A stretch of DNA of 64,000 nt from the NCBI GenBank assembly GCA_025667525.1, contig CM046877.1, forward strand, positions 617,472,580 to 617,536,579, given 5' to 3'. The notes beneath the pieces were generated by a model, which searched no databases, was not told where the DNA came from, and saw only the letters and a list, made by a program, of their open reading frames with translations. The DNA comes from Glebionis coronaria (taxonomy: Eukaryota > Streptophyta > Magnoliopsida > Asterales > Asteraceae). Both the position numbers and the translations under genes were made by a program. Below are positions 33,652 to 44,813 of the stretch, piece after piece (position 1 is the first letter of the stretch; each line of letters begins with the position of its first letter).

Positions 33652-34885
33652 TTACAAAGAAAGAGTCGTCCCTAGGAAGCATTTCCAGTAACATCTTATC
33701 TATCTTCATCTCTCATTCATCTAAACAAAAACAAAAAAAACCGGGCGTCGCATTCATCACCATCTTCATTCTATCTTCATCCAACCCATCTTCATTCTAT
33801 CTCCCATTCATCACCATCTTCATCAATACACCCATCCAACCCACCACCATCACCATTTTTGTTTATTTCCACCACCATCATCATACACCCATCCAACCCA
33901 CCACCATCAATCCGACCCACCACCAATCCGACTCACCACCATCAATCATCCAACCCACCACCATCAATCATCCAACCCACCACCACCAATTCGACTCACC
34001 ACACTCGCACACGAGCACAATTATGTTTAATTTTGTTTAATTTTGGATTGTTTATCTACTTAAAGGTAAATGATTATGTTTAATTTTGTTTAATTTTTAA
34101 TTATGTTTAATTTTGTTTAATTTTTAATTATGTTTAATTTTGTTTAATTTTTAATTATGTTTAAGTTTATTGACTAGAAACCACCACCACCCCCTGCGGC
34201 AGCAATAGCCACCACCACTGTTGACAGTAGCAGTAGCCACCACCACCACTGTCGGCAGTAGCATCACCACCAAGGTGGGTGTATCTTTGTGAGCTTATTT
34301 GATTTCGGGAAATATGAGCTTATTTGATTTCAACTTATACATAAGAAAGAAATTTATTTTCTTTATGTAAGGCACAAGTTTGATTTTATTTTATATGTTT
34401 GTCGTAGCCGAGACCCGAGTCACAGCCGAGTTAGCGGGGAACCGAGCCGAGAACTGAGACCCGTGTCACAGCCGAAAAAAGGTAATGTTTTTTTTTTTTA
34501 AATCGTTGTGGTGGTGTTTGTTTCAAATTAGAAAAAATTTTGGAAACCAACTAATTTAGGTTTTTTTTTATGTTTGTGTTTGGTTAGCACCAGGACAGTC
34601 GGGACAACTTCCTCATCCGGACCTCTTTTTCTATCTTTATATCTTTGCTTATTTCAATCGTGACCGAGGTGTGTAATTAATATTATGCATATGTTTATTA
34701 TATTATATATATATGATATATGATTGTTAGTCTTTGTAGTAAATAATTTTAGGAATATTTTAGGATTTTATTGATTAATTTCGGAAAATTCCCGTCCGAA
34801 GTTAATCAACCTATAGAAAACTCGTCCGAAATTAATTTATTAGGAATTAATTTCGGAAAGTCCCCTGTTTGGGACTGCTTTTTGA

Positions 34886-35071
34886 TGTTTCGTCTCATTT
34901 AGGATATGAATGCGTATAACTGGTTTATTATTTGAGATGATTTCGACAGTGTTTCTCCTTTACTCCTACGAATATGTCTTTAAACACATATTTGGGGAGT
35001 AGAGGAGAAATGCTGCCAAAATTTTCTCAAATAGTAAACCGGTTATACGCATTCATATATGGGACGAAACA
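34886..35071. repeat. Long foldback upstream of TNP2, CACTA-2 copy
   Basis: Same inverted arrangement as at 25710-25895. Here the left arm has GAATGCG, pairing with CGCATTC of the right arm, where the CACTA-1 copy has GAAAGCG; this copy folds slightly better. It ends about 135 bp before the TNP2 ATG. Confidence 0.75.
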
Positions 35072-35206
35072 TTCAAAAGGTGGGTTAGGATTGCCTTCCA
35101 TAGTTGCACTAGGAAGAAAAAAAAGAGTTCGTATTCATTTTGTTAGTATGACATTTTACGTATAAAAAAAATAAATTATCTCAGTGTGTTTATTTGCAAT
35201 GCAGTT

Positions 35207-38200
35207 ATGACAATTGATAAGAGTTGGACCACTGTAAACAATCGTAATTCCAATGAGTTTTTAGATGGTCTTTTTGGATTCATCCAGGATTGTGAGAAAT
35301 TTTTGCACCCCATCTCACAAAAGCTCCGTTGCCCATGTAGTCATTGTTGTAACCATGAAACGTTGGTTACCCTCGGCCAACTTGAGGCACACATATCCAA
35401 ATTCGGGTTTGACAAACATTACACCACTTGGATATATCACGGTGAACCAATTCTTCCGTTACCTCCACTATTACCACATTCACCTGATCGAATTCACATA
35501 GATGCGTTCTTCGAAGATATTTCTGCAAATAATATTCCAAATCCACCATCTGAAACTCCACCCTCTCAAACTCCACCAACTCAAACAACCGGTCCTCAAC
35601 CAACCCAAACATCGGGTCCTAGTAACGAGTTTGAAGAGTTACTCGCTAGGTCTGCCCAAAAGTTGTACCCGGGTTGTGATATGACCACATTGGAATTTAC
35701 ATCAGAGATTTCGCACATCAAGGTTTTACACAAAATAACTGATGTCGGGTTTAACAAAATTCTAGCTCTTCTCCAAAAGGCATGTTCCCCTAGTAAAGGA
35801 TACAATTTCCCGTCTTCATACTATGAAATAAAAAAGACATACAAAAAGATCGGGTTAGGATACGAATCGATCCATGCTTGTATAAATGATTGTTTTTTAT
35901 ATTGGGGATCACCGGAAAACAAGGAGAGGCAATCTTGTCCAATCTGTAACGCGAGCAGATGGAAAAACCCAAAGAAGAAAAAGGGGACGCAATTAGTTGC
36001 CAACAAGGTGGTGCGTTACTTTCCGATAACACCTAGACTACAACGTATGCTCAACACAAAAGACATAGCAAAGTGGATGACTTGGCATGCGACCGGACAG
36101 TCTAAGGAAGACGGTAAAATGAATCACCCCTGTGACGGTAAAGCATGGAAATATTTTGACATGATGAAACCTGCGTTCTCTTGTGACCCTAGAAACGTTC
36201 GATTAGGGTTGGCTGCTGATGGTTTTAATCCTTATGGCATGATGAGCCAAACTGACAGCATGTGGCCGGTTATATTGACAACATACAACACACCACCGTG
36301 GATGTGTTTGAAAGAAACTTCTTTAATGTTGACGATGTTAATTTCCGGCCCTAAATCAGCTGCAAAGGACATTGATGTTTACTTGCAGCCTCTAATTAAA
36401 GAACTCAAAGATTTATGGGAGGGAGTCTGGACGAAAGACGCTGCTACGGGTACTCATTTCAAAATGAAAGCGGCGGTTTTATGGACCATCAATGATTTTC
36501 CAGCTCGAGGTAGTTTGTCTGGGTGGACTGGGCAAGGGTACCTCGCATGCCCTACTTGACACTCCATCGATGCGTATCAACAGCAAAATCGTTTATGTTG
36601 GTTACAGAAGATGGTTAAGAACAAATCATCCAGATCGGAAAAAATCCAAGGAATTCTACGGTTTTCCCGAAAATAAGCCTAAACCAAGAAAGTTTTCAGA
36701 ACTTGATATTCAATTGCAGATTAGTAAAGTCTTTAAACGTAAACCGGGGAAACATAAACCAATTCTCAAAGACAACCGCCCCCATAATCGAGATGTTGAA
36801 TTGAACTGGAGTAAGCGTTCTATCTTTTGGGATCTTGAGTATTGGCCCTTTCTTCTACTAAAACACTGTTACGATGTCATGCACATCGAAAAGAATTTCC
36901 TTGAGGCTTTACTGAATACCCTGTTACAGAACGACAAATCCAAAGACACGCCAAAGGCAAGGCTAGACTTAGAAAAAATGGGAGTTCGAAAGGAGTTGTG
37001 GTTAGTTAAAAAAGATAACGGGAAGTTCGATAAGCCTCATCCAAAGTTCTCTTTCACTCCAGAAAAAAGAAAACTTTTTTGTAAATTCATTAAAGGAGTC
37101 AGACTACCTAATGGCTTTGGATCCAACTTCAAGAAAAAAGTGACCGCTGATGATGACAATATAACGAACTTGAAATCTAATGACTGTCATATAATGATGC
37201 ATCGGTTACTTCCTTATGGAATGCAACAATACTTGCCCAAAGACGTTGCAAAACCTATAATCGACATTTGCTTATTCTTTAAGCAGCTTTATGCTAGAAG
37301 TTTGACTGTGCAGGACATGAAAGAAGCTAAAAACAAATTGATCATTATGATGGTTAATTTAGAGCAAATCTTTCCTTCTGCTTTTTTCGACATAATGACT
37401 CATTTGGTTATACATCTACCCGATGAGGCTATTCTAGGTTCCGTTACTCGCGGCAGGTGGATGTATCGATTTGAAAGATACATGAAAAAGCTAAAGAATT
37501 ATGTACGAAATAAAGCTAAGCCTGAAGGTTCCATTGCTGAGGATTATGTTGCAGAAGAGGCATTAACTTTTTGTTCGCGTTACCTTAAGGATGTCGAGAC
37601 GAGATTTAACCGCCTTGGCAGAAATGAAGACGATTTGCCTGGACAACCAGATAAATTTGAGGTGTTCCGGACCGTATGCACACCGACGGGTGGAATCAAA
37701 CCAACTCGTATGACTAATGACGACATGCAGGCAGTTACGTGGTTTATACTTAACAACAGTCCTGAAGTCGAAGCCGACATCTCAGCTTACAGCGAGTATG
37801 TTTCTTCCTATTTTTTTATAATTTTGAAAATTCTTCTTTCTCGATGACTTCTGCTAATATCATGAACCTTTGCAGAGAGGCGCCTGATAATGTGGAAACG
37901 AGTTATCCTGCGTGGTTTAATAACATGGTAAATACATTAGATATATTACCTTGGAGTTATTCCTCATCTAATAAACCTTTTTGTATCTCATTTTTGTAGA
38001 CTCATGAAAAAAAGTGAGTGTAGGCTGTAGTGACGAGTTATTCTCTTTGGCATGTGGACCTATTAGTTCATGTACATACCCCTCTTGCATAGTGAACGGT
38101 GTGAAGTTTGTGGTACGTGAACGCGATATACTTCATACCACTCAATGCAGCGGAGTTTCAACACCCGGGGTTGATGGAGAGATGTATTATGGTCAACTCG

Positions 38201-38763
38201 AAGAAATTCTGGAGCTCACTTATATCGGCAACCGCAAGGTTTTGTTGTTTCGATGTAAATGGTTTGACACAATTAACCCTACCAATTGCACCAAACGCAA
38301 CAGACGTTCTTACACTGAGCAAGGCATACATCATATTTTGACCGATAGGCTATTTCACCAAAATAACCCATACATTTTCCCGACACAAGCAACACAAGTA
38401 TTCTACCTTGAAGACCTTGCTAGACGACTGCTTCATTGGAAGGTCGTCGAACAGGTTTATCATCGAGATGTGGTAGAGTCCGATGAAGATGTTATACATG
38501 GTAGCAGTTCATCAGATGTTACACTGTCTGTTGCTTTGCCTAATTTGGGTATTACGGATTTGAGTGTAAATACTCAACCAACGGAAGTGGACGCCCCACC
38601 GGTTGATGATAATATTATTAATATTGAAGATGATGAGGTAGTTGCACACGTCATTGGTGATGTTGATGATGATAATTTAGTGTCGGATGATGATGAAGTG
38701 AACCCTAATAATGATGTTCAAGAAGTTTTATCTAGCGATGATTCTGAAGATGATGACAATTGA
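35207..38763 (+). pseudogene. TNP2-type CACTA transposase (TnpD-like), two frameshifts
   Basis: ATG at 35207 follows a plausible intron end (TTTGCAATGCAG). Domains: transposase-associated (about residues 3-85); TNP2/Transposase_21 (about 230-450, with CPICNASRWK, DPRNVRLGLAADGFNPYGMM, PPWMCLKETSLMLTMLISGP, WTINDFPARGSLSGWTGQGY); DUF4218 (around 37360-37600, with FFDIMTHLVIHLP, KPEGSIAEDYVAEEALTFCS); DUF4216 (around 38040-38420, with ACGP, VNGVKFVV, NRKVLLFRCKWFD); acidic C-terminal tail. Introns inferred at 37796-37875 (GTATGT...TTTGCAG) and 37928-37999. Breaks: at 36557-36559 a small deletion removes the end of the CPTC motif and shifts the frame; at about 38010 an A run is one base short. 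It catalyses cut-and-paste transposition when intact. Confidence 0.88.
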
Positions 38764-39100
38764 TATTAAGTTGTATTTTGAATGAAACAGTTGTTATATG
38801 CTTTAATGTGTAATTTTTTATTTGTAAACGATTGTTATATGCTTAAGTTGTAGTTTGAATGAAACAATTGTTATACGCTTAAATGATGATGAGTTGTTTT
38901 TATTTGTTTAAATGTGTAATTTTGTATTTTAATGAAAATGTTTTTATATGTTAAAATGTGTATATTGATATGAATTTGTGTATTAGTATTAATTGGTTAA
39001 TTAAATTGTGTAATTTTGTTTTTTAATGAAAATGTTTTTATATGTTAAAATGTGTATATTGATAAAATGTGTATACTGATATGAACTTGTTATTTTACAG

Positions 39101-41275
39101 ATGGCATGTGTAGCTCCTAGGTCACACGGTGGGGATGCTGGTGGTAGTCCACCCAGACGACCCACACGTCCTGTACCGGCCGAGTGTCAGCGTAAGAAAT
39201 CATTATATTTTTTTATAACACTAATATTTATAATTTATGTCACTTGAATTTTTACGAGTAAATAACATATCATTTGTAGGTTCAAATCAACGCTTTGAGA
39301 CCAACCTAGGAAAATTAAGGAAGGCGTACAAAGATAATCACGAAAGACCTTTGACAATTGGCTTTGAATTTCAAGATCTGAAAACCTTCCATTTTCTGGG
39401 CAATTATGCATCATTGTTGTCTCATCTTATGGGGGAATTAATCTGGTCACTTCCCCTGAACTGCGAATGGGATGAAATTCCAGAGTGTGATAAAGCTCAT
39501 ATTTATCCTACAATTGAGGTCAAAATTGTTTATTTTACTTATATTGTTATTGTTATCGACATTTAGATATGTGTGTTATGTTTAATTTGTTTGTTTATTT
39601 AAATTCATATGTTTTTATGTAGACATATTTCGACCTCGAGCCATGGTACAATGATCGTACTGAGGTGGTGTGTGGCAGTGGTGTGTATGAGGTGTGTACT
39701 CGGGTTAGGCTTGCGTTGGAACTCCAACTGAGGTTGCTGTATAGAAAATACAAGAACAGGATCAAGACAGATTTTTATTCGAAATATGAGACGCCCGCAC
39801 TGGCACAAGAACATGTACCGCCGCCGAGTGTGTAGGACAGTAGAACCGAAGGTGATTGGGCTGAATTGGTTCAGTGGTGGTCTGACCCAAAGAGGGTGGC
39901 AAGAAGTCAGGTTAATACTGTTAATCGTTCCAAAAACACGGTACCGACCACTCAAGGCAAAAAACCATTCGCCCGAGGAAGGAATGAATACGTAAGACTC
40001 TTTATAGTTTTTGTGATTTATTTAAAAGCGTTTATATTGTTTATTTATTATAGCTCGTTATTAATTTATTTGAGATTTTACAGAAAGTCAAAGAAGGGGT
40101 TTACGAGGACCTGGTTGAAACATGGAGGAAGGGGCACTCAAGTGGTGGCATGTTTAAAAGTAAAGAAAACGAGGAAAGATATGTAAGTAATATATAACTC
40201 TTTACATGCCTTAGTAACTAATTTCATTTGTTATAAATCGATTTTTTTTCCCAGCAAAAGATGAAAGCCCGCAGTGACCAAGTGAGAGCCAAGGTCATCC
40301 CGCCCATGTCTGATAAAGAAATAGTGGCTCAAATCATGCCAAGTCAAAATAAGCAAAATGTGTCGGGACAAGGCAGAAAGTTACCGGGTGGTGCCAATAA
40401 CACAACTCGTAGGTTATATCCTCAATAAAACAAAATGTAAATCAATTGTTCATATTTATGTCTTGTTGTATATAATGAAAAATTGTTGTTGTAACTTATC
40501 GCAGGCGGGGTGCTCCACGTCGACCAGATGTTCCCTCTCGTAGTGAATTTCAGGAATTGATAGAACGAAATGAGCGACAGATGGAGCTGCTGAGGAAAGA
40601 GAATCAGGAGGCGCAGCAACGGGCTTACTTAGCAGCGTTAAAGGCAGATGCGGCGCAACAATATACTCAGACGTCGTACCAGCATATGGCGCAATATCAG
40701 AGTCAATTGGGTGAGTTTTTCCAGAACTACAACTCAAATACTGATCACCCAATTAGACCTCCTACTTTTGTACCCCCGCCCCGACCCTTTGTTATGCCCA
40801 CCCTAGCTCCTGATTGGGCTCATTTAGTCCAACCCCCTATCCTTGGGCACAACCAGTGCAACCTCCTTCCATCGACCCATACCGACCATCTTTGCCCGAC
40901 AATCTCCAACCACTCGAACCTCCCTATACCGGCACTTATCCTATTTCTCCCGTCACCAACAATAACACATTTAACCATTGTAATCGTCCCACCACACACT
41001 CGACTCATGAGATCGGCTCTACTTCACAATCCATACCCGGAGGTTCTCGTGTAATCATAAATCCCCATCAGCACGATTACCGGTCCGTTGACGAGTTGGG
41101 TCGAGATAGGAATGTACAAAACAGTGGTGACGACTTATCAGGCGATGACGAGGGGAATGACGAGGGGAGTGACGAGGGGGTGACGAGGAGAGTGACTAGG
41201 GGGAAGGTGACTTTTCACCTAACGAGGATGCGGAGTAGAGGTTGTGGTAGTATTTTTCTTATTATGCATGTTTAA
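39101..41275 (+). pseudogene. Ptta/En/Spm-like (TnpA-type) second CACTA gene, broken
   Basis: Six exons fit with consistent phases: 39101-39191, 39280-39518, 39623-39991, 40084-40182, 40255-40412, 40505-41275. The product starts MACVAPRSHGGDAGG. The section around WAELVQWWSDPKRVARSQ and GKKPFARGRNEY resembles Transposase_24 (PF03004, Ptta/En/Spm). A charged coiled-coil stretch (ELIERNERQMELLRKENQE), a Pro-rich region and an acidic GDDEGNDEG tail follow. Breaks: an in-frame TAG at 39833-39835 (after PPPSV) and a one-base frameshift near 40830 in the Pro-rich part. TnpA proteins of En/Spm bind subterminal motifs; the palindromes of this element are the expected target (inference). An upstream 5' intron ends with TTTTACAG at the ATG. 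Confidence 0.75.
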
Positions 41276-41518
41276 TAAAGTTTGAGACTTGTAGCGTTTG
41301 AAACATTTGATTTTGGATTGAATAAGTGTATTTGATGAATATTGTATCGTGACGTTGGATAATTTATCGTAATATGGTACTGTAACGTTTATTGATTTGT
41401 TATTATTCTGTATTTGTCGAATTCTGCCATTTTGAATTGTGGATTTTGTCCGGAAAAAGTTCCAGAAAAAATCTAGAAACTGCAAAACAGCCCAGTTTTT
41501 TTTTAGCCCCCAGGTACA

Positions 41519-42067
41519 CCTAGGGACGACTTAGTCGTCCCTAGGTTATTAAATTTCCTCCAGGTTATAAACCTAGGGACGACTTAGTCGTCCCTAGGTT
41601 TCAAAAATGCCCAGGTGTCAAAACCTGGGGACGACTTAGTCGTCCCTAGGTTTTGAAAACCTGGGCATTTTTGAAACCTAGGGACGACTAAGTCGTCCCT
41701 AGGTTAATAAATAATATTTTATTTTATTTTCTAAAAATGTTTTTATTAGTATTTATAAATAAGATTTTATTAAAAATAATAAAAAAAGAATTTTTAAGAA
41801 AAATTTTAAAAAGATTATTTTTATTAATAACCTAGGGACGACTTTGTCGACCCTAGGTTTCAAAGCAAGTCGTCCCTAGGTTAGTCAATTTTTCCAACGT
41901 AGTGGGTTGTGGGACCCACAAAGTCGTCCCTAGGTTACAAAGGATTGTTCGTCCCTAGGATTCTAGAGACGATTTTTTAGGCACTACCTCCTAGGGTCGA
42001 CTTAGTCGTCCCTAGGAGTTTAGGGTCGAAAAATGGCGTCCCTAGGGACGAATAAGTCGTCCCTAGG
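41519..42067. promoter_or_regulatory. 3' subterminal palindrome cluster of CACTA-2
   Basis: 27-bp palindromes at 41519-41545, 41572-41598, 41624-41650, 41677-41703, 41831-41857 (degenerate), 41990-42016 and 42041-42067, plus lone half-sites. Denser than at the 5' end, as is usual for the 3' end of En/Spm. Confidence 0.75.
41570..41705. repeat. 136-bp near-perfect nested palindrome
   Basis: Centred near 41637. The arms contain one 27-bp palindrome each and the linker TTTCAAAAATGCCCAGGT / ACCTGGGCATTTTTGAAA; the centre is a third palindrome. Can form a cruciform or a very long hairpin. Confidence 0.85.
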
Positions 42068-42283
42068 GTTGAAAATTGTTGTAGTGGTATTAAGTTCAAA
42101 TTCTACTTCTGTAGATTCCATGTCTCGTGTTTGCTGTTTGCGGTTTCGTTTTGAGGCCGGGTAAAAGATACAGAGGCAAGTAGCAATCATGTTCTTAGGA
42201 CGAGGTGTTATAATCTCAGATCAACATTCAGGTTCAGTGGCATTTATGCGCACATATAATGTTCCGTCCTTGCCACTCACAAT

Positions 42284-42534
42284 ATTTTCCTCACACAAGA
42301 AAAACCAAAATAAACGCTAACGTCTTACTAATTATAACCCAACACTAGCTGTAAATGATTGTGATGATATAGTCATCAATTCTGCGGTTCTTAAGGCTCT
42401 GAATAAACACCTCACCAATGAGGATAACTGACTCACCTATGCCAGTAACTAATGGCGGCGAAGATGACCACGTGGACGAGGCTGCTGAGAAGTTCATAAG
42501 GAGGTTTTACAATGATTTGAGACGTGAAAACTAA
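42284..42534 (+). pseudogene. DUF761 A-type copy 2 (A2), 5'-deleted fragment
   Basis: It matches A1 from TTTTCCTC (about A1 base 887) to the stop codon GAAAACTAA. The 5' 70 codons and promoter are missing and are replaced by unrelated sequence next to the CACTA right flank. Relative to A1 it has an 8-bp deletion (AATATGGTGACAAACACC to AATAAACACC) that breaks the frame. The C-terminal DUF761 motif is still readable in its own frame. Not expected to make a protein. Confidence 0.85.
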
Positions 42535-43992
42535 ATGAGGGACTTGAATGTCATGAGTGAAGTAGCGGTTATATGAAACTATACTTGAATTGTATTCTTA
42601 TATTTCAAGTTTGTAGGTTTTGTGATTTGTGTAACCCTAACAATCTTGGTATCTTTTTACATCATTTCCATTTATGAAGAATGAATATCATTTTTATTTC
42701 ATTTTTAATAGCTCTTGTGAAGAATCTTAAAGGATTAAACTTGTTTCTAAGTTTATTTGTGATGTTTAATTTTTTCATTTCAAGAACTTGGAGCAGTCAT
42801 GGAGCTAGAGACTTTCAATACATTACAACAGATTTGTTTGAATTAGAGCCTGTTTGCGTAAGTGTCAGTTTGACACCCTTAATGGTTTGATGATTGAAGT
42901 CGTTTCAATAACTCTTGCACCACGACGTGCAACTGGACTTTGATTTTAATTCACCGGTTAATCTGGTCAAATTCCTTTAATTATGGTGTCACGCGGTTTA
43001 ACTTCCTCTTGTTGGTTGCGAGACTAGCTGAGCTAATGAAAACTGCCACAAAATCAGCTAACTTTTAGTTTTATTGTAGTGCTTATTCAATCATGATGTC
43101 ATGTGTGGCATCTATGTATACTACCATCTTTTTTTTTATCATACCATTGCATGAACTTAAAAGTGGAAACATTAAAGTAAAAGAGCTAACTTTTGTAATA
43201 AAGAAGCCGAACCAAAATGGTACCTGTTTGACATACCTTTTTGTATTCGGCCAATTAATCATGCCATATGACCAAAATCTTTACTTTGATTAGACTCTCT
43301 TTAATTAACCCTGAAAAAGAAATCCTATTAAGATTATTAAATTTGTGTACTAATGATCATGCAATGAAGGTACTTTTGTACACTTAAATTTCTTTTTAGT
43401 TAAACAAGGAAGTTGAGCCGAAATTAGTTTCGTGACCATGAACGTTTACCTTCCAAAAATGTTCATGGTTACGAACCTCTTCTACGAGACACTTTCTATA
43501 AGCTAAATTAAATTCTCGATGGATTAGAGTTTGTGATGTTTACAATGTTAATTAACATGTTAGTAACCAAAAACTGCTGATTGTTAGAAGTTGTTACTGA
43601 GAAAGAGAGTCAAACTGGTACTAACGTTAATTAACATGTTATTAACCAAAAACTTTTCTTGACCAAACCCTTTTATCAAGCCCAAATTTTCTATGACTAT
43701 TCGTAATGAACTTTTTGACAATGAAATTGCTTAATTCCATGTTGAGTAGAAAACAAGAGTGTGCCCTTGAGGCTCCTACATTGTGTCTTTCCATCAATAT
43801 TCATTCTCAAAAAGGGTCCATTATTGTCACAAACCTCGTATGCTAAGTAAATAGGTAACCTCGAAACATTTTGGTTATTATCGTACTATATACGATGTAT
43901 AGACTCATCGGTCACCGCATATTATCCGAGAACTCTGTTATATTTAAGTGAATTTTGAAACTCCATTGCACCCTCGTGGCCTCATTTTTCTT
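42535..43992. other. A2-B2 intergenic region, the clean reference for unit 1
   Basis: No gene. It aligns with the A1 flank (1455-2087), then 9416-10090, then 15627-16150, without the MULE, copia, LINE and the 278-bp insert. It thus shows the state of the locus before those insertions. Confidence 0.6.
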
Positions 43993-44000
43993 TTTAAATA
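43993..44000 (+). promoter_or_regulatory. TATA-like box of B2
   Basis: TTTAAATA about 85 bp before the B2 ATG, conserved with 16074-16081 in B1. Confidence 0.5.
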
Positions 44001-44083
44001 CCCGTTGCCCACATCTTCCTTTTAACATCAACATCTCTACTAGCTCCTCTCTCTCAAAAAGTAACCAAAACCTTAGAGAGAGA

Positions 44084-44587
44084 ATGGAACAAAACTTACC
44101 AATAATCTCTAAAAAAGCATGGAACTTGATTAGTGTCATGTTCTTCATGTTAAAAAAAGGCATTTCAAAAGCAAAGTTCATCACTAATCTTAACATGATG
44201 ATCAAACGTGGCAAAATCACGGGTAAATCATTACACAAACTCTTGTTCCACCACCACCAGAATTGGGTTGTTGCCACATTGCCTCGCCACCTTCCACCTC
44301 CCCCTTCAGACGACGAAAACGAGTTTAGTTGCACGACAACCCCTTACAACCAAGACAACCACTACCACCTTGATGCAAATGATGCAATATTGAAGGCTTT
44401 GAAGATACTAACAAGTTCCACTGCATCGCTAGCTTCGTCGCGATTTGGGAGGAGTCATATGGTTAAGGACCTGAGGATAACGGACTCGCCTTTTCTGTTA
44501 AGTAACAGTGATGAAGATGGTCAAGTTGATGAGGATGCTGAGAAGTTTATTACAAGGTTCTATAATAATCTGAGAGGAGAAAATTAA
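44084..44587 (+). CDS. DUF761 / ACRE146-like protein, B-type copy 2 (B2)
   Basis: Single exon, 167 residues from the ATG at 44084. The open frame extends 43 codons upstream, but that part reads through the promoter TATA-like box and leader and is not conserved in B1, so the internal MEQN start is chosen. N-terminus MEQNLPIISKKAWNLISVMF, then KKGISKAKF, MMIKRGKI; His-rich HHHQNW; PPPPSDDENEFSC; C-terminal DUF761 motif DGQVDEDAEKFITRFYNNLR. Ends GEN then TAA, the likely ancestral stop. Differences from B1 are scattered substitutions only. copia-2 lies about 225 bp downstream and may affect its 3' end or chromatin. Function unknown; family linked to elicitor responses in other plants. Confidence 0.8.
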   Translation: MEQNLPIISKKAWNLISVMFFMLKKGISKAKFITNLNMMIKRGKITGKSLHKLLFHHHQNWVVATLPRHLPPPPSDDENEFSCTTTPYNQDNHYHLDANDAILKALKILTSSTASLASSRFGRSHMVKDLRITDSPFLLSNSDEDGQVDEDAEKFITRFYNNLRGEN

Positions 44588-44813
44588 TTAAGTGAGGGAC
44601 TCGAACTAGTTTTAGCTAGTTCTTCAGAGGTTACTCTAGACTATTAATTTGATAACTTGTGTCCCTCTTATTTGTATTTGTTTTCAAAAAATTTGATCAT
44701 AAGTTTAAGGTTAACAACTGCTAAACTTTATTAACGACTACTTAGATGCTAGTATCTTTGTGTTTTCTTTTTTAATTTTCTGATATGGAATCATCTCATG
44801 CGATATAAATATA

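Larger units (their letters stand above)
26361..35536 (+). repeat. Tandem segmental duplication, copy 2 (9176 bp)
   Basis: Second copy of 16444-26360. It is 741 bp shorter: 738 bp is 18 minisatellite units and the rest is small homopolymer indels. It runs uninterrupted into the complete CACTA-2. Confidence 0.95.
29352..42086 (+). mobile_element. CACTA (En/Spm) element 2, full length
   Basis: 12.7 kb. The left end CACTACAACAAT is the exact inverse of the right end ATTGTTGTAGTG (12-bp TIR). The 3-bp TSD GTA lies at 29349-29351 and 42087-42089. Both features are diagnostic of the CACTA superfamily. It encodes a TNP2-type transposase and a Ptta/En/Spm-like second protein on the plus strand and a GRF zinc-finger protein on the minus strand. 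Subterminal palindromes occur at both ends and a 41-bp minisatellite sits between the GRF gene and the TNP2 leader. Frameshifts in both plus-strand genes make it formally non-autonomous, but the damage is light. Confidence 0.96.

Noticed and set aside
35186..35206. Upstream extension of the TNP2 frame before the ATG
   Set aside because: It begins with GTG and crosses a likely intron end (TTTGCAATGCAG); the ATG at 35207 gives the usual start of the transposase-associated domain.
40814..41054. Two overlapping genes in the Pro-rich part of the second CACTA gene
   Set aside because: Both frames read Pro-rich fragments that join into one protein if a single-base frameshift near 40830 is assumed.
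43955..44083. 43-codon N-terminal extension of B2
   Set aside because: It passes through the TATA-like box and leader conserved with B1; B1 has no such extension.
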